From the NCBI GenBank assembly GCA_947630465.1, contig CANRHT010000017.1, forward strand, positions 1 to 18,261: a DNA stretch of 18,261 bases, given 5' to 3'. Numbering within the stretch: position 1 is the stretch's first letter; every line of letters starts with the position of its first letter. Source of the DNA: an uncultured Pseudomonadaceae bacterium (GTDB lineage: Bacteria > Pseudomonadota > Gammaproteobacteria > Pseudomonadales > Pseudomonadaceae). A program made the translations under genes and the position numbers. Under the pieces are notes generated by a model. It saw only the letters and a program-made list of their open reading frames with translations. It was not told where the DNA came from and ran no database searches. Shown piece by piece: positions 6,841 through 15,905 of this stretch.

Positions 6841-7299
6841 CTAAGCTACAAAACTGGCAGCAAACTCAGCCAACCAAGGCTCTGCATCAGTTTCAGGACT
6901 GACAGTTTCACTGGCATCTAAACGCAGCATTTCTTGTAACTCAACCACACCTAACTCTTCATACAGCTCACGAATTATTTCACCGCCTGCACAAAAATCT
7001 TCGCCATAGCAGGCATCACCCAAACCAATCACCGCACCGAGCACACCCTGCCACTGCGGTGGTTGCTCACGTAAGCTTTCAACCAACGGCTGTAAATGCT
7101 CAGGCAATTCACCCATACCCGTAGTTGAGGTGACAAACAACACTGCATCAGGCTCTAACGCCACCAGTTCAGCATGAGTAATACGCGGCTTATAGGTCAC
7201 ATTTAAGCCGGCCTCAGTTAAGAGTTGTGCCGCATGATGAGCGACATCTTCTGCCGCTCCAAATACTGTTCCAGAAACAATCACCACATCAATGGTCAT
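6841..7299 (-). CDS. Flavodoxin (short-chain, MioC-like)
   Basis: A 152-residue flavodoxin-like FMN protein. VSGTVFGAAEDVA (8-20) is the phosphate-binding loop. TSTTGMGELPEHL corresponds to the 50s/60s isoalloxazine loop, and GLGDACYGEDFCAGG to the 90s loop. The sequence closely recalls the P. aeruginosa flavodoxin gene next to the fol cluster (PA3435 region, from memory), including the ending LDASETVSPETDAEPWLAEFA. It likely shuttles single electrons to reductases; the partner is unknown. The ATG at 7299 follows AAGGCG. It is the first gene of a two-gene unit with rluE and is divergent from folM. Confidence 0.9.
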   Translation of the reverse strand: MTIDVVIVSGTVFGAAEDVAHHAAQLLTEAGLNVTYKPRITHAELVALEPDAVLFVTSTTGMGELPEHLQPLVESLREQPPQWQGVLGAVIGLGDACYGEDFCAGGEIIRELYEELGVVELQEMLRLDASETVSPETDAEPWLAEFAASFVA

Positions 7300-7408
7300 A
7301 GTTATCAGCGCCTTATAAACAAATACAGTAAGGATTATTTTAAATACCTTGAATGGTTTTCATCATAGCAAGAAATATAAAAACTGTAACAAAAGCTATT
7401 CACCTAAC

Positions 7409-7444
7409 GTTTGTAGGTTGTACAAACCTTAACTCTAGTATAAC
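7409..7444 (+). promoter_or_regulatory. Inverted-repeat operator candidate and promoter of the folM operon
   Basis: GTTTGTA (7409-7415) and TACAAAC (7421-7427) form a 7-bp inverted repeat with a 5-bp spacer, extended by two more matching pairs on the outside after one mismatch. It overlaps TTGTAC (7418-7423), a -35 candidate followed 15 bp later by TATAAC (7439-7444). The operon start codon is at 7515. A factor bound here would control the promoter directly and could also affect the divergent flavodoxin gene. Confidence 0.45.
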
Positions 7445-7514
7445 TTTATGCGCCTCAAACAGGGTGCTCTTAACTGCAACATTGCATATTCATTGATGAA
7501 GGTAAGGCAAACGC

Positions 7515-8219
7515 ATGAGCGATAACGCAGCAATTCTTATTACAGGTGCGAGCCAACGACTTGGTCTGCATTGTGTGCGACGTTTTCTAGAAACGGGGCA
7601 GCCAGTGATAATCAGTTATCGCCAAGAGCGTCCCGAGGTCGAAGAACTGCGGCAACTGGGTGTGCGCTGTATTCAAGCAGACTTCTCTACAGAAGCTGGC
7701 ATACTTGATTTTATTGCAGAAGTTAAAGCAACAACCTCAGTCTTACGCGCCATTGTGCACAACGCTTCACTTTGGCTGACCGAAGACGCGCATACTGCTG
7801 ACGCTTTTACCCAAATGCATAATGTGCATGTACTGGCGCCTTACTTAATCAATACCCACTGCGAGCCGCTACTACGGCAAGCAGATCAAGCGGATATCGT
7901 GCATATTACCGATGATGTTATCCGCAAAGGCAGCGCAAAACGCATTGCTTATAGCGCCAGTAAAGCGGGGCTTGATAACCTCACCCTATCCTTCGCTGCG
8001 CGCTTTGCACCCCATATTAAAGTCAACTCACTGGCTCCAGCATTGATTATGCTGCAGCCCGATGATGATGAAGAGTACCAACGCCGCGCAACCGCTAAGT
8101 CCGTAATGGGCACAGTGCCCGGCGCTGAAGTGATTTACCAAAGCCTCAGTTACTTACTGGATATACCCTATGTAACCGGCACAACCCTTACCGTTAATGG
8201 CGGCCGGCATCTTAAATAA
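7515..8219 (+). CDS. folM: Dihydromonapterin reductase FolM (SDR family)
   Basis: FolM reduces dihydromonapterin to tetrahydromonapterin with NADPH, the pterin cofactor that pseudomonads use for phenylalanine hydroxylase. The 234-residue protein is a classical short-chain dehydrogenase. It has the nucleotide loop TGASQRLG (10-17), HNAS (82-85), and the catalytic Y146-x3-K150 within YSASK. It ends with NGGRHLK after the usual TGTTLTVNGG. The assignment to FolM rather than a generic SDR rests on the direct linkage to folE and folX. The ATG has GGTAAGG upstream. It is the first gene of the operon. Confidence 0.9.
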   Translation: MSDNAAILITGASQRLGLHCVRRFLETGQPVIISYRQERPEVEELRQLGVRCIQADFSTEAGILDFIAEVKATTSVLRAIVHNASLWLTEDAHTADAFTQMHNVHVLAPYLINTHCEPLLRQADQADIVHITDDVIRKGSAKRIAYSASKAGLDNLTLSFAARFAPHIKVNSLAPALIMLQPDDDEEYQRRATAKSVMGTVPGAEVIYQSLSYLLDIPYVTGTTLTVNGGRHLK

Positions 8220-8242
8220 TGCCCTGCTTGGAGAGCTGACAA

Positions 8243-8800
8243 ATGTGTGATGATATTAGTAAACACTACCGTGAAATTCTCGTTGGCTTAGGTGAAAACC
8301 CAGAGCGTGAAGGATTACTCGATACCCCAAAGCGCGCCGCAAAAGCTATGCAATACTTATGCAACGGCTACGAAAAAAATCTGGATGAAATTGTTAACGG
8401 TGCCTTGTTTGAATCAGCAAGCGATGAAATGGTGATCGTACGTGATATCGAACTCTACTCCTTGTGCGAACACCACTTATTACCTTTTATTGGTAAAGCA
8501 CATGTGGCGTATATCCCAACCGGTAAAGTCGTGGGCTTGTCTAAAGTGGCACGTATTGTTGATATGTTTGCCCGTCGCCTGCAAATCCAAGAAAACCTCA
8601 CCCGTCAAATTGCTGATGCCGTGCAAGAAGTCACAGGTGCCGCCGGTGTTGCCGTAGTAATTGAAGCTAAGCATATGTGCATGATGATGCGCGGCGTAGA
8701 AAAGCAAAATTCAGTGATGACATCCTCGGCCATGCTTGGTGCTTTCCGTAATTCAGGCACCACTCGCCAAGAGTTTTTGCAATTGATCAGGGGTCGTTAA
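8243..8800 (+). CDS. folE: GTP cyclohydrolase I
   Basis: FolE converts GTP to 7,8-dihydroneopterin triphosphate, the entry step to folate and monapterin. The 185-residue protein carries the zinc site: C75 and H78 in [10 protein letters not shown] and C146 in KHMCMMMRG. It also has the substrate-site stretch [13 protein letters not shown] and the typical ending [12 protein letters not shown]. All zinc ligands are present, so it is the zinc-dependent type IA enzyme. It starts 23 nt after folM behind GGAG and is followed 3 nt later by folX. Pseudomonads often have a second folE copy elsewhere; this one is the pterin-operon copy. Confidence 0.96.
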   Translation: MCDDISKHYREILVGLGENPEREGLLDTPKRAAKAMQYLCNGYEKNLDEIVNGALFESASDEMVIVRDIELYSLCEHHLLPFIGKAHVAYIPTGKVVGLSKVARIVDMFARRLQIQENLTRQIADAVQEVTGAAGVAVVIEAKHMCMMMRGVEKQNSVMTSSAMLGAFRNSGTTRQEFLQLIRGR

Positions 8801-8803
8801 TCT

Positions 8804-9181
8804 ATGGCACGTTTAGAACCGGGCATGGCGCGGATCCGCATTAAAGATCTGCGTTTGCGTACTTATATTGGCATCAATGAAGATGAAATCCGCAACAAGC
8901 AGGACATCTTAATCAATGTCACCCTGCTCTATCCGGCAGAAGATGCGGTAGAAATTAATGACATTAATCATGCATTAAATTACCGCACCATCACCAAAGA
9001 GATTATCGGCTACGTTGAAGAAAATCGCTTTGCACTGCTTGAGCGCCTCACTCAGGATGTACTCGATCGGGTCATGCAGCATGAGCAAGTCCGTTACGCT
9101 GAAGTTGAAGTGGATAAACCGCATGCTTTACGCTTTGCTGAGTCGGTCTCGATTACCCTCAGCGCACATCGCGCGGCATAA
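8804..9181 (+). CDS. folX: Dihydroneopterin triphosphate 2'-epimerase FolX
   Basis: The 125-residue protein is in the FolB/FolX tunnelling-fold family and matches FolX specifically. [37 protein letters not shown] and [18 protein letters not shown] closely parallel E. coli FolX. FolX epimerises dihydroneopterin triphosphate to the monapterin form, so GTP to FolE to FolX to FolM makes a short route to tetrahydromonapterin. A dephosphorylation step is needed in addition, and its gene is not obvious here. The start at 8804, 3 nt after the folE stop, has AGGGG inside folE. A second Met (8825) is possible, but homologues also begin with RLEPGMARI. Confidence 0.95.
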   Translation: MARLEPGMARIRIKDLRLRTYIGINEDEIRNKQDILINVTLLYPAEDAVEINDINHALNYRTITKEIIGYVEENRFALLERLTQDVLDRVMQHEQVRYAEVEVDKPHALRFAESVSITLSAHRAA

Positions 9182-9184
9182 CTG

Positions 9185-9526
9185 ATGGCACTGCAGAGTT
9201 TATTAAGCGCAATTAGACAGCCAGGGCATCAGTTCGCTGATACCTTGGCGTTTATTGATCTGCACTATGATTACAGCCCGCAAGACTTCAACAATGCCGA
9301 CTTGCATAATGCGGCGGGTAGCAATCAAGGCTCCTGTAAAATACTCGGATTAGCCTTACTGGAACATCTCAGTACTGAAGATGCATTGCTGGCCTTTGGC
9401 GAACATTACACTTGGGTCTTGGCGCACCCTGAACAGACAGAGCATGCCAATATCCGCCAACTGATCAAGACCGGTTTAGCTGCTGTACATTTTAGCCAAC
9501 TACCCCTGCGTCGCCTTGTTGTCTAA
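9185..9526 (+). CDS. HopJ-family protein (named after a type III effector; probably not one here)
   Basis: The 113-residue protein matches the HopJ (HopPmaJ) family by FADTLAFIDLHYDYSP, NAAGSNQGSCKILGLALLEHLS and LLAFGEHYTWVLAHP. The family name comes from a Pseudomonas syringae effector candidate. Close relatives occur in many free-living bacteria, and here the gene lies 3 nt after folX as the last gene of a pterin operon. No secretion signal, hrp-box or effector context is visible. A role linked to pterin or cofactor metabolism is a guess from context. Its last 27 bases overlap the 3' end of rsmI on the opposite strand. Confidence 0.85.
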   Translation: MALQSLLSAIRQPGHQFADTLAFIDLHYDYSPQDFNNADLHNAAGSNQGSCKILGLALLEHLSTEDALLAFGEHYTWVLAHPEQTEHANIRQLIKTGLAAVHFSQLPLRRLVV

Positions 9527-10375
9527 AGCCCATTGGTAGAGCGCATTTTTGCGTGCACCGGTAATCTCAGCGGCTAAGGCGGCTGCACGCTTGGGGGGCA
9601 TTTCGGCCATCAACAAGAGTAAAACACGCTGTGCTTCGAGTGATACCTCCAGCGCCTCAGCGGGCTCTTGATAACCCGCTACCAGCAACACACATTCGCC
9701 ACGCTGCTGATTACTGTCCGCAGCCACCCAATCATATAAGTCTTGCAGCGGCAAATCCTTGATGGTTTCAAAGGTTTTGGTTAGCTCGCGCGCCAAAACG
9801 GCTGAACGCTCACCGCCAAATACATCACGCATATCCGCAAGGCTATCGAGCAAACGGTGCGGAGCCTCATAAAAAATCAAAGTACGGGGATCATGCTGCA
9901 CCGCCGTTAAACGCGTACAACGCGCCACTTGCTTGGCGGGCAAAAAGCCTTCAAAGACAAAACGATCCGAGGGCAATCCTGCTGCTGATAAGCCTGCAAT
10001 CAAAGCACAAGCGCCCGGCACAGGCACCACGCGCACTTGAGCGGCGCGGGCTTGGCGCACGAGATGATAACCCGGATCAGAAATCAATGGCGTACCGGCA
10101 TCGGAGATCAAAGCCACATCGTCACCGGCCAACAAGCGCGTAATAAAACGCCCACCTTCTTCGCGCTCATTGTGCTCATGACAAGCGGCTAACGGCGTGC
10201 GAATACCAAAGTGTTGCAACAAGCGCGTCGAGTGACGCGTGTCTTCAGCAGCAATAAGACTCACCTCGCCCAGCAGCCGCAAAGCACGGGAACTGATGTC
10301 ATCAAGGTTACCGATTGGCGTGGCAACAACATATAAAGTGCCAAGCCCGTTCGACTGAGGTGTGGATGCGCTCAC
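9500..10375 (-). CDS. rsmI: 16S rRNA (cytidine(1402)-2'-O)-methyltransferase RsmI
   Basis: RsmI methylates the 2'-OH of C1402 in the ribosomal decoding centre using S-adenosylmethionine. The 291-residue protein has the tetrapyrrole-methylase-type fold. It shows LYVVATPIGNLDDIS at the N-terminus, AAEDTRHSTRLL, and LISDAGTPLISDPG as the SAM-binding loop. FVFEGFLPAK and FYEAPHRLL lie in the middle, with a small C-terminal helical domain ending ARKNALYQWAL. The start is GTG at 10375 behind GGAG (7 nt). It is divergent from lpoA, as in Pseudomonas. Downstream it meets hopJ with a 27-bp tail overlap, where Pseudomonas would have rnpB. Confidence 0.95.
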   Translation of the reverse strand: MSASTPQSNGLGTLYVVATPIGNLDDISSRALRLLGEVSLIAAEDTRHSTRLLQHFGIRTPLAACHEHNEREEGGRFITRLLAGDDVALISDAGTPLISDPGYHLVRQARAAQVRVVPVPGACALIAGLSAAGLPSDRFVFEGFLPAKQVARCTRLTAVQHDPRTLIFYEAPHRLLDSLADMRDVFGGERSAVLARELTKTFETIKDLPLQDLYDWVAADSNQQRGECVLLVAGYQEPAEALEVSLEAQRVLLLLMAEMPPKRAAALAAEITGARKNALYQWALDNKATQG

Positions 10376-10457
10376 AAAACACTCCGTAAATACAAAAATA
10401 AAGCACTATTGTAGCCTGAATGAGCACGACAAGATCGCACCAATGCGCGCGCTTGGG

Positions 10458-10476
10458 TACAATCAAAATATTGATT
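10458..10476 (+). promoter_or_regulatory. lpoA -10 candidate with adjoining 16-bp imperfect palindrome
   Basis: TACAAT at 10458-10463 lies 38 bp before the lpoA ATG; no good -35 is visible. It overlaps AATCAA-AATA-TTGATT (10461-10476). The arms are in the reverse order to an Fnr/Anr box, so this may simply be a leader hairpin or A+T-rich promoter DNA. Confidence 0.3.
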
Positions 10477-10500
10477 TTATTGTGCTTGGATTGCTTGATT

Positions 10501-12301
10501 ATGAAAACTCCGTTACGCCTACTTTCAACACTCTGTTTATCTGCACTTTTAGTTGCATGCTCAAGCTCTCCAAGCAATACGCTAGGGCAGTTACCGCCGA
10601 CTAAATACACAGATTTAGATAAACTGTTACTCGACGCCAACAAGAAAACGGATAGCCAAGCGGTTGGGCTTTATTTGGCTGCTGCTGACCTCGCTTGGCA
10701 GCAACAACAGACTTTGCGCGCGCGTGAAATTCTTGAAAGCATTGATATGAGCACAGCCACGCCTGCGCAAATAATCTTTGCTAAAACCCTCGAAGCCGAA
10801 CTGGCTCTCGCCCGTAAGCAAGCGCAAAGCGCCTTGCAATTGCTCAATGACCCCAGTTTTCAGCATTTAGGCGATATGCCTTTAGCGCAGCAAATACGCA
10901 GCCAACTGGCACGTGCGCAAGCGCTACAAGATACCGGTAAACCTTTAGCTGCTGCACGTGAGCGTATTTTTATTGCCCCCATTACCGAGGGTCAAATTGC
11001 GTTTGATAACCATCAACAGATCTGGGCTTTACTCAGCAACTTGCAACGTACGCAACTGAAAGCCACCGGAGAAGCCGATCTTGACGGCTGGTTGGCTTTA
11101 GTACGCTTAACCAAAGCGAACAATTCGTTAGCCCAGCAACAGGCCAGCATTACTGAGTGGACGCTCACCAACCCTCAGCATCCTGCAGCAAAACAGCTCC
11201 CTGAAGCCCTGAAACAACTGCAGCAATTACAAGCAAAAGACATTCAAACTTTAGCGTTACTTCTGCCTTCGCAAGATGCTAACCAAAACGTGGTAAACGC
11301 ATTACGCAACGGCTTCTTTGCGGCACATTATTTGGCGCAAGCCAATGGCTACCCCACACCCAACATCCGCATCTATGACAGCAGCACCATTTCCTCCATG
11401 GATAGCTTCTATCAACAAGCAGCCGCTGAAGGCGTCGAACTGGTTGTCGGTCCATGGGAAAAACCTTTGGTGCGTCAGCTTGCTGGCCGCACAGAGTTAC
11501 CTATTACCACCTTGGCACTCAACTATGCAGATAGCGGTCAGCAAGCACCCAAGCAACTCTTTCAGTACGGTTTAGCCGCTGAAGATGAAGCACGTATGGC
11601 CGCTGAACACGCTTGGGCTGATGGCATGCGCCGCGCCGCGGCTTTAGTGCCTAAAAACGACTGGGGCGATCGTATTCTGGAAGCCTTTACTACGCACTGG
11701 AAAACGCTTGGTGGTGAATTTATTGCCGCAAAGCACCTTGATCGCCCTGACCAACTGACCGGACAAATTGCTGATTTATTTGAACTGCGCGCCAGTGAGC
11801 AACGCAGCAAGCAACTTGAGTCGACTTTAGGTACTAAAGTGGCCACACAACCCGCACGCCGCCAAGATATTGATTTTATTTTCCTGGCAGCTACACCGCA
11901 GCAAGCACGCCAAATCAAACCTGCTCTCACCTTTCAATATGCCGGCGATGTACCCATCTACGCGACATCAGCGGTGAACTCAGGCTCGGGTGAAGTATAT
12001 CCAGAACTCAATGGTGTCGAATTTAGTGAGATGCCATGGTTTCTTGAGCATGATAATGTCACCCGTGCGCACATCAGCAACAGCTGGCCGCAAGCCTTAG
12101 GCAGCATGGGACGTTTCTATGCGATGGGCGCTGATGCTTATCAACTGATGAGCCAACTGCAACAGCTACGCGCACTGCCCAATAGCAGCTCCGCAGGCCT
12201 AACCGGCACACTTAAGCTCAATTCACAGCAGCGTATCGAGCGCACTTTATACTGGGCTCGCTTTACCAAAAACAGCATTGAGCAAGTCAAGGAAACACAG
12301 C

Positions 12302-12309
<8 letters not shown>
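10501..12309 (+). CDS. lpoA: Penicillin-binding protein activator lipoprotein LpoA
   Basis: LpoA is an outer-membrane lipoprotein that reaches through the periplasm to stimulate PBP1a. The ATG at 10501 gives 602 residues and a proper lipoprotein signal (MKTPLRLLSTLCLSALLVAC, lipobox LVAC, acylated C20). The frame also opens 27 codons earlier, but that would bury the signal peptide. The N-terminal 250 residues are helical, TPR-like and rich in Gln/Ala (LEAELALARKQAQSALQLL). The rest resembles a periplasmic binding protein (LALLLPSQDANQNVVNALRN, VVGPWEKPLVRQLA, IDFIFLAATPQQARQIKPAL), as in the LppC/LpoA family. It begins the lpoA-yraN-gmhA-dolP cluster, and its stop overlaps the yraN start region. 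Confidence 0.93.
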
Positions 12310-13805
<1,496 letters not shown>

Positions 13806-13843
13806 TTCTGCATTGCACAGACAAAGACTCTGACGTGCTGGAT

Positions 13844-13895
13844 CTTTTATACCGCTGATTACTGCTATGAGATACAGCTAATCAGCGGTAAAAAG
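13844..13895. repeat. Long hairpin at the dolP/sspB convergent junction
   Basis: TACCGCTGATTA (13850-13861) pairs perfectly with TAATCAGCGGTA (13879-13890). CTTTT (13844-13848) also pairs with AAAAG (13891-13895) past a single bulged A, giving about 17 bp around a 17-nt loop. There is no T-run behind the hairpin on either strand; the T-rich side lies before it. It probably marks transcript ends for dolP and sspB, but not as a textbook terminator. Confidence 0.75.
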
Positions 13896-13908
13896 AACTC
13901 TAATACAC

Positions 13909-14394
13909 TCACTTGATGATACGTAAGCTTGGGCGCCCTGAAGTGGGTGGCGTTGGTGGTTCATCATCAGAACCATCAGACTCATATACCGCATCCGTAT
14001 CGACCGCATGCAGCACGGTAGGCGCGTCAGCAGACTCACCACCCTCTTCTACTTGCATGTCTTCATCATCGTCACTTAATGCATCTGAACTGGCATCAAA
14101 AAACATGCCTTGTCCATTTTCACGCGCATAGATCGCCAAAACAGCACCCACCGGAACATAAAGCGAAAATGGAGCACCCGAAAACAGCGCTTCAAAACTT
14201 ATAGCTTCATTATCAACTGTGAAATAACGTACAGCTGCCGGTGCAGTATTGAGCACTATTTGGCCATCTGCTGCATAACCTGGTGGAACTTTGACGTTGG
14301 CATAATTAGCATCAACCAAAATATAAGGTGTGCAATCATTGTCAACGATCCATTCATGCAGTGCGCGCAGCATATAAGGACGACTGGAATTCAT
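13909..14394 (-). CDS. sspB: ClpXP protease specificity-enhancing factor SspB
   Basis: SspB is the dimeric adaptor that delivers ssrA-tagged and other substrates to ClpXP. The 161-residue protein has a conserved substrate-binding domain at 1-105 (SSRPYMLRALHEWIVDNDCTP, PYILVDANY, LNTAPAAVRYF, ISFEALFSGAPFSLYVPVGAVLAIYARENGQGM). A flexible acidic linker (about 105-148, many Asp/Glu) follows. The C-terminal RPSLRIIK is the ClpX-binding XB motif, comparable to the LRVVK ending of E. coli SspB. The ATG at 14394 has GGAG 6 nt upstream. It follows sspA by 16 nt in the same operon. Confidence 0.95.
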   Translation of the reverse strand: MNSSRPYMLRALHEWIVDNDCTPYILVDANYANVKVPPGYAADGQIVLNTAPAAVRYFTVDNEAISFEALFSGAPFSLYVPVGAVLAIYARENGQGMFFDASSDALSDDDEDMQVEEGGESADAPTVLHAVDTDAVYESDGSDDEPPTPPTSGRPSLRIIK

Positions 14395-14410
14395 ACTGTA
14401 CTCCTATCGC

Positions 14411-15031
14411 TTAAGGTCGCATCAAACGCTCAGCTTCAGACAAGCTAGCCTGAAAAGCCTCACGGGCAAAGTTTCTATCCATGTAATCAAGTAGCGGTTG
14501 CGCCGCTTTAGGCAACTCAATACCCAATGCTGGCAAGCGCCACAAGAGGGGTAACAAATAGCAGTCAACCAAGCTCAACTCGTCACTCATAAAGAACTTC
14601 ATACTCGCAAACACAGGTGCAACACCTGTTAGGCTTTCTCTCAACTCTTTACGTGCCTTGGTACGAGCGGCCTCCTTAGTACGCTTATCAAGGATTAAAT
14701 CTGCTTGTGCACACCAGTCACGCTGCACACGATACGAAAGCATTCGTGTATTGGCGCGTGCGACAGGGTAGACAGGTAACAGTGGAGGATGAGGATAACG
14801 TTCATCTAAATACTCTAGAATGACCGTTGAATCGTATAGCGCTAAATCGCGATCAACCAAAGTGGGCACCGTAGCATAAGGGTTAACCTCAGCTAGATAC
14901 TCAGGGCATTCGCCATCTTTGACATCCATGATTTCAGCAGTTACTGCCTTCTCCGCAAGAACCAGACGCACACGATGTGAGTACTGACAGTTCGGATCAG
15001 AATAACAGCCCAACTTATTGGGGGCAGACAT
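14411..15031 (-). CDS. sspA: Stringent starvation protein A SspA
   Basis: SspA is a glutathione-S-transferase-fold protein without GST activity. It binds RNA polymerase and affects stress, virulence and phage gene transcription. The 206-residue protein shows the thioredoxin-like N-domain ([59 protein letters not shown]) with the conserved PHPP surface patch. The helical C-domain has [26 protein letters not shown]. The ATG at 15031 has a strong AAGGAGGG about 6 nt upstream. It lies directly behind the petC terminator and leads the sspA-sspB unit. Its promoter must lie in the roughly 40-100 bp before it (A+T-rich TATATTTAATAG on the minus strand). Confidence 0.95.
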   Translation of the reverse strand: MSAPNKLGCYSDPNCQYSHRVRLVLAEKAVTAEIMDVKDGECPEYLAEVNPYATVPTLVDRDLALYDSTVILEYLDERYPHPPLLPVYPVARANTRMLSYRVQRDWCAQADLILDKRTKEAARTKARKELRESLTGVAPVFASMKFFMSDELSLVDCYLLPLLWRLPALGIELPKAAQPLLDYMDRNFAREAFQASLSEAERLMRP

Positions 15032-15068
15032 TGCTTCCCTCCTTCACTATTAAATATACATAAAGCAG

Positions 15069-15100
15069 AAAAACGCACGCGCCCATTAGGGCGCGTGCGT
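15069..15100 (-). terminator. Intrinsic terminator of the petABC operon
   Basis: On the minus strand a perfect 12-bp, very G+C-rich stem (ACGCACGCGCCC with its complement, loop TAAT) is followed by a T-run. It lies 26 nt after the petC stop and before sspA, separating the bc1 operon from sspA-sspB. Confidence 0.93.
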
Positions 15101-15125
15101 CACTCAGTCATCGTACTTTTGACTG

Positions 15126-15905
15126 TTAATGCACATCTTTCCAGTACTCACGCTTCAAGAAGTAGGCGAATACAAAGAAGAATGCAAGGAACAACAATAC
15201 ATATGTTCCGATGCGCTGGCTCTTGAGCTTAACAGGGTTTGCTGAGTATTCGAGGAAAGTAACAAGATTTTTAATTTTCTCGTCAAACTCCGCTTCACTT
15301 AGCGAGCCTGTATTTGGCTCAATGACCAGTTGATCACAAGCTTCATGAGTCACTGGAACACCAGTTAACGGATCGAATATTTTCTTACCGTCTTCCTCAA
15401 TTTGTACTTGCTTACAACCAATCACCTGACGGCCTTGCAAGCCAACTAAAACGTTAGGCATACCAACCAATGGGAACACTTTATTGTTTACACCGTATGG
15501 ACGTGATGGGTCTTCATAGAATGTACGCATATAAGTGTACAGCCAGTCAGCACCACGTACGCGTGACACTAAAGTCAGATCAGGTGGCGCCGCACCAAAC
15601 CACTTTTTAGCATCAGCATCAGGCATGCTTGACTTCATGTGATCACCAAACTTAGCGTCAGTTAACACTAAGTTTTCCATCATCAGTTGCTCACTGATAC
15701 CTAAGTCAGTTGCAACACGCTCATAACGCTGGAACTTTGCACCATGGCAACCCATGCAATAGTTTGCAAAGGTTTTAGCGCCATCTTGCATAGCCGCTTT
15801 ATCAGTGAGATCAATTGATACTTTATCCAAAGGATAAGCACCATCTGCAGCAAAACCAAACATAGGGATTGCAGCCAAAATTAATGCAGCAATTTGCTTT
15901 TTCAT
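15126..15905 (-). CDS. petC: Ubiquinol-cytochrome c reductase, cytochrome c1 subunit
   Basis: Cytochrome c1 passes electrons from the Rieske protein to soluble cytochrome c. The 259-residue protein has a Sec signal peptide (1-20, ending FGFAA). The haem c site is CMGCH (C50, C53, H54), and M149 in LVGMPNVL is the likely sixth ligand. A single C-terminal membrane anchor (about 232-250, GTYVLLFLAFFFVFAYF) is followed by a basic end. Two further cysteines, C164 and C190, could form a disulfide. Its ATG overlaps the petB stop by one base (TAATG), so the two are translationally coupled. It is the last gene of the operon, closed by the terminator at 15069-15100. Confidence 0.96.
   Translation of the reverse strand: MKKQIAALILAAIPMFGFAADGAYPLDKVSIDLTDKAAMQDGAKTFANYCMGCHGAKFQRYERVATDLGISEQLMMENLVLTDAKFGDHMKSSMPDADAKKWFGAAPPDLTLVSRVRGADWLYTYMRTFYEDPSRPYGVNNKVFPLVGMPNVLVGLQGRQVIGCKQVQIEEDGKKIFDPLTGVPVTHEACDQLVIEPNTGSLSEAEFDEKIKNLVTFLEYSANPVKLKSQRIGTYVLLFLAFFFVFAYFLKREYWKDVH

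Noticed and set aside
9185..9526. Type III effector or pathogenicity-island reading of hopJ
   Set aside because: There are no secretion genes, hrp-box, chaperone or composition shift; the gene sits in a pterin operon.
9527..9560. rnpB RNA gene expected beside rsmI
   Set aside because: rsmI and hopJ overlap, leaving no non-coding space; no RNase P RNA is present at this junction.
10461..10476. Possible Anr/Fnr box before lpoA
   Set aside because: The half-sites are in the reverse order (ATCAA-N4-TTGAT rather than TTGAT-N4-ATCAA), so it does not match the consensus.
10420..10500. 27-residue N-terminal extension of LpoA
   Set aside because: It would bury the lipoprotein signal peptide; the ATG at 10501 gives a correct lipobox.
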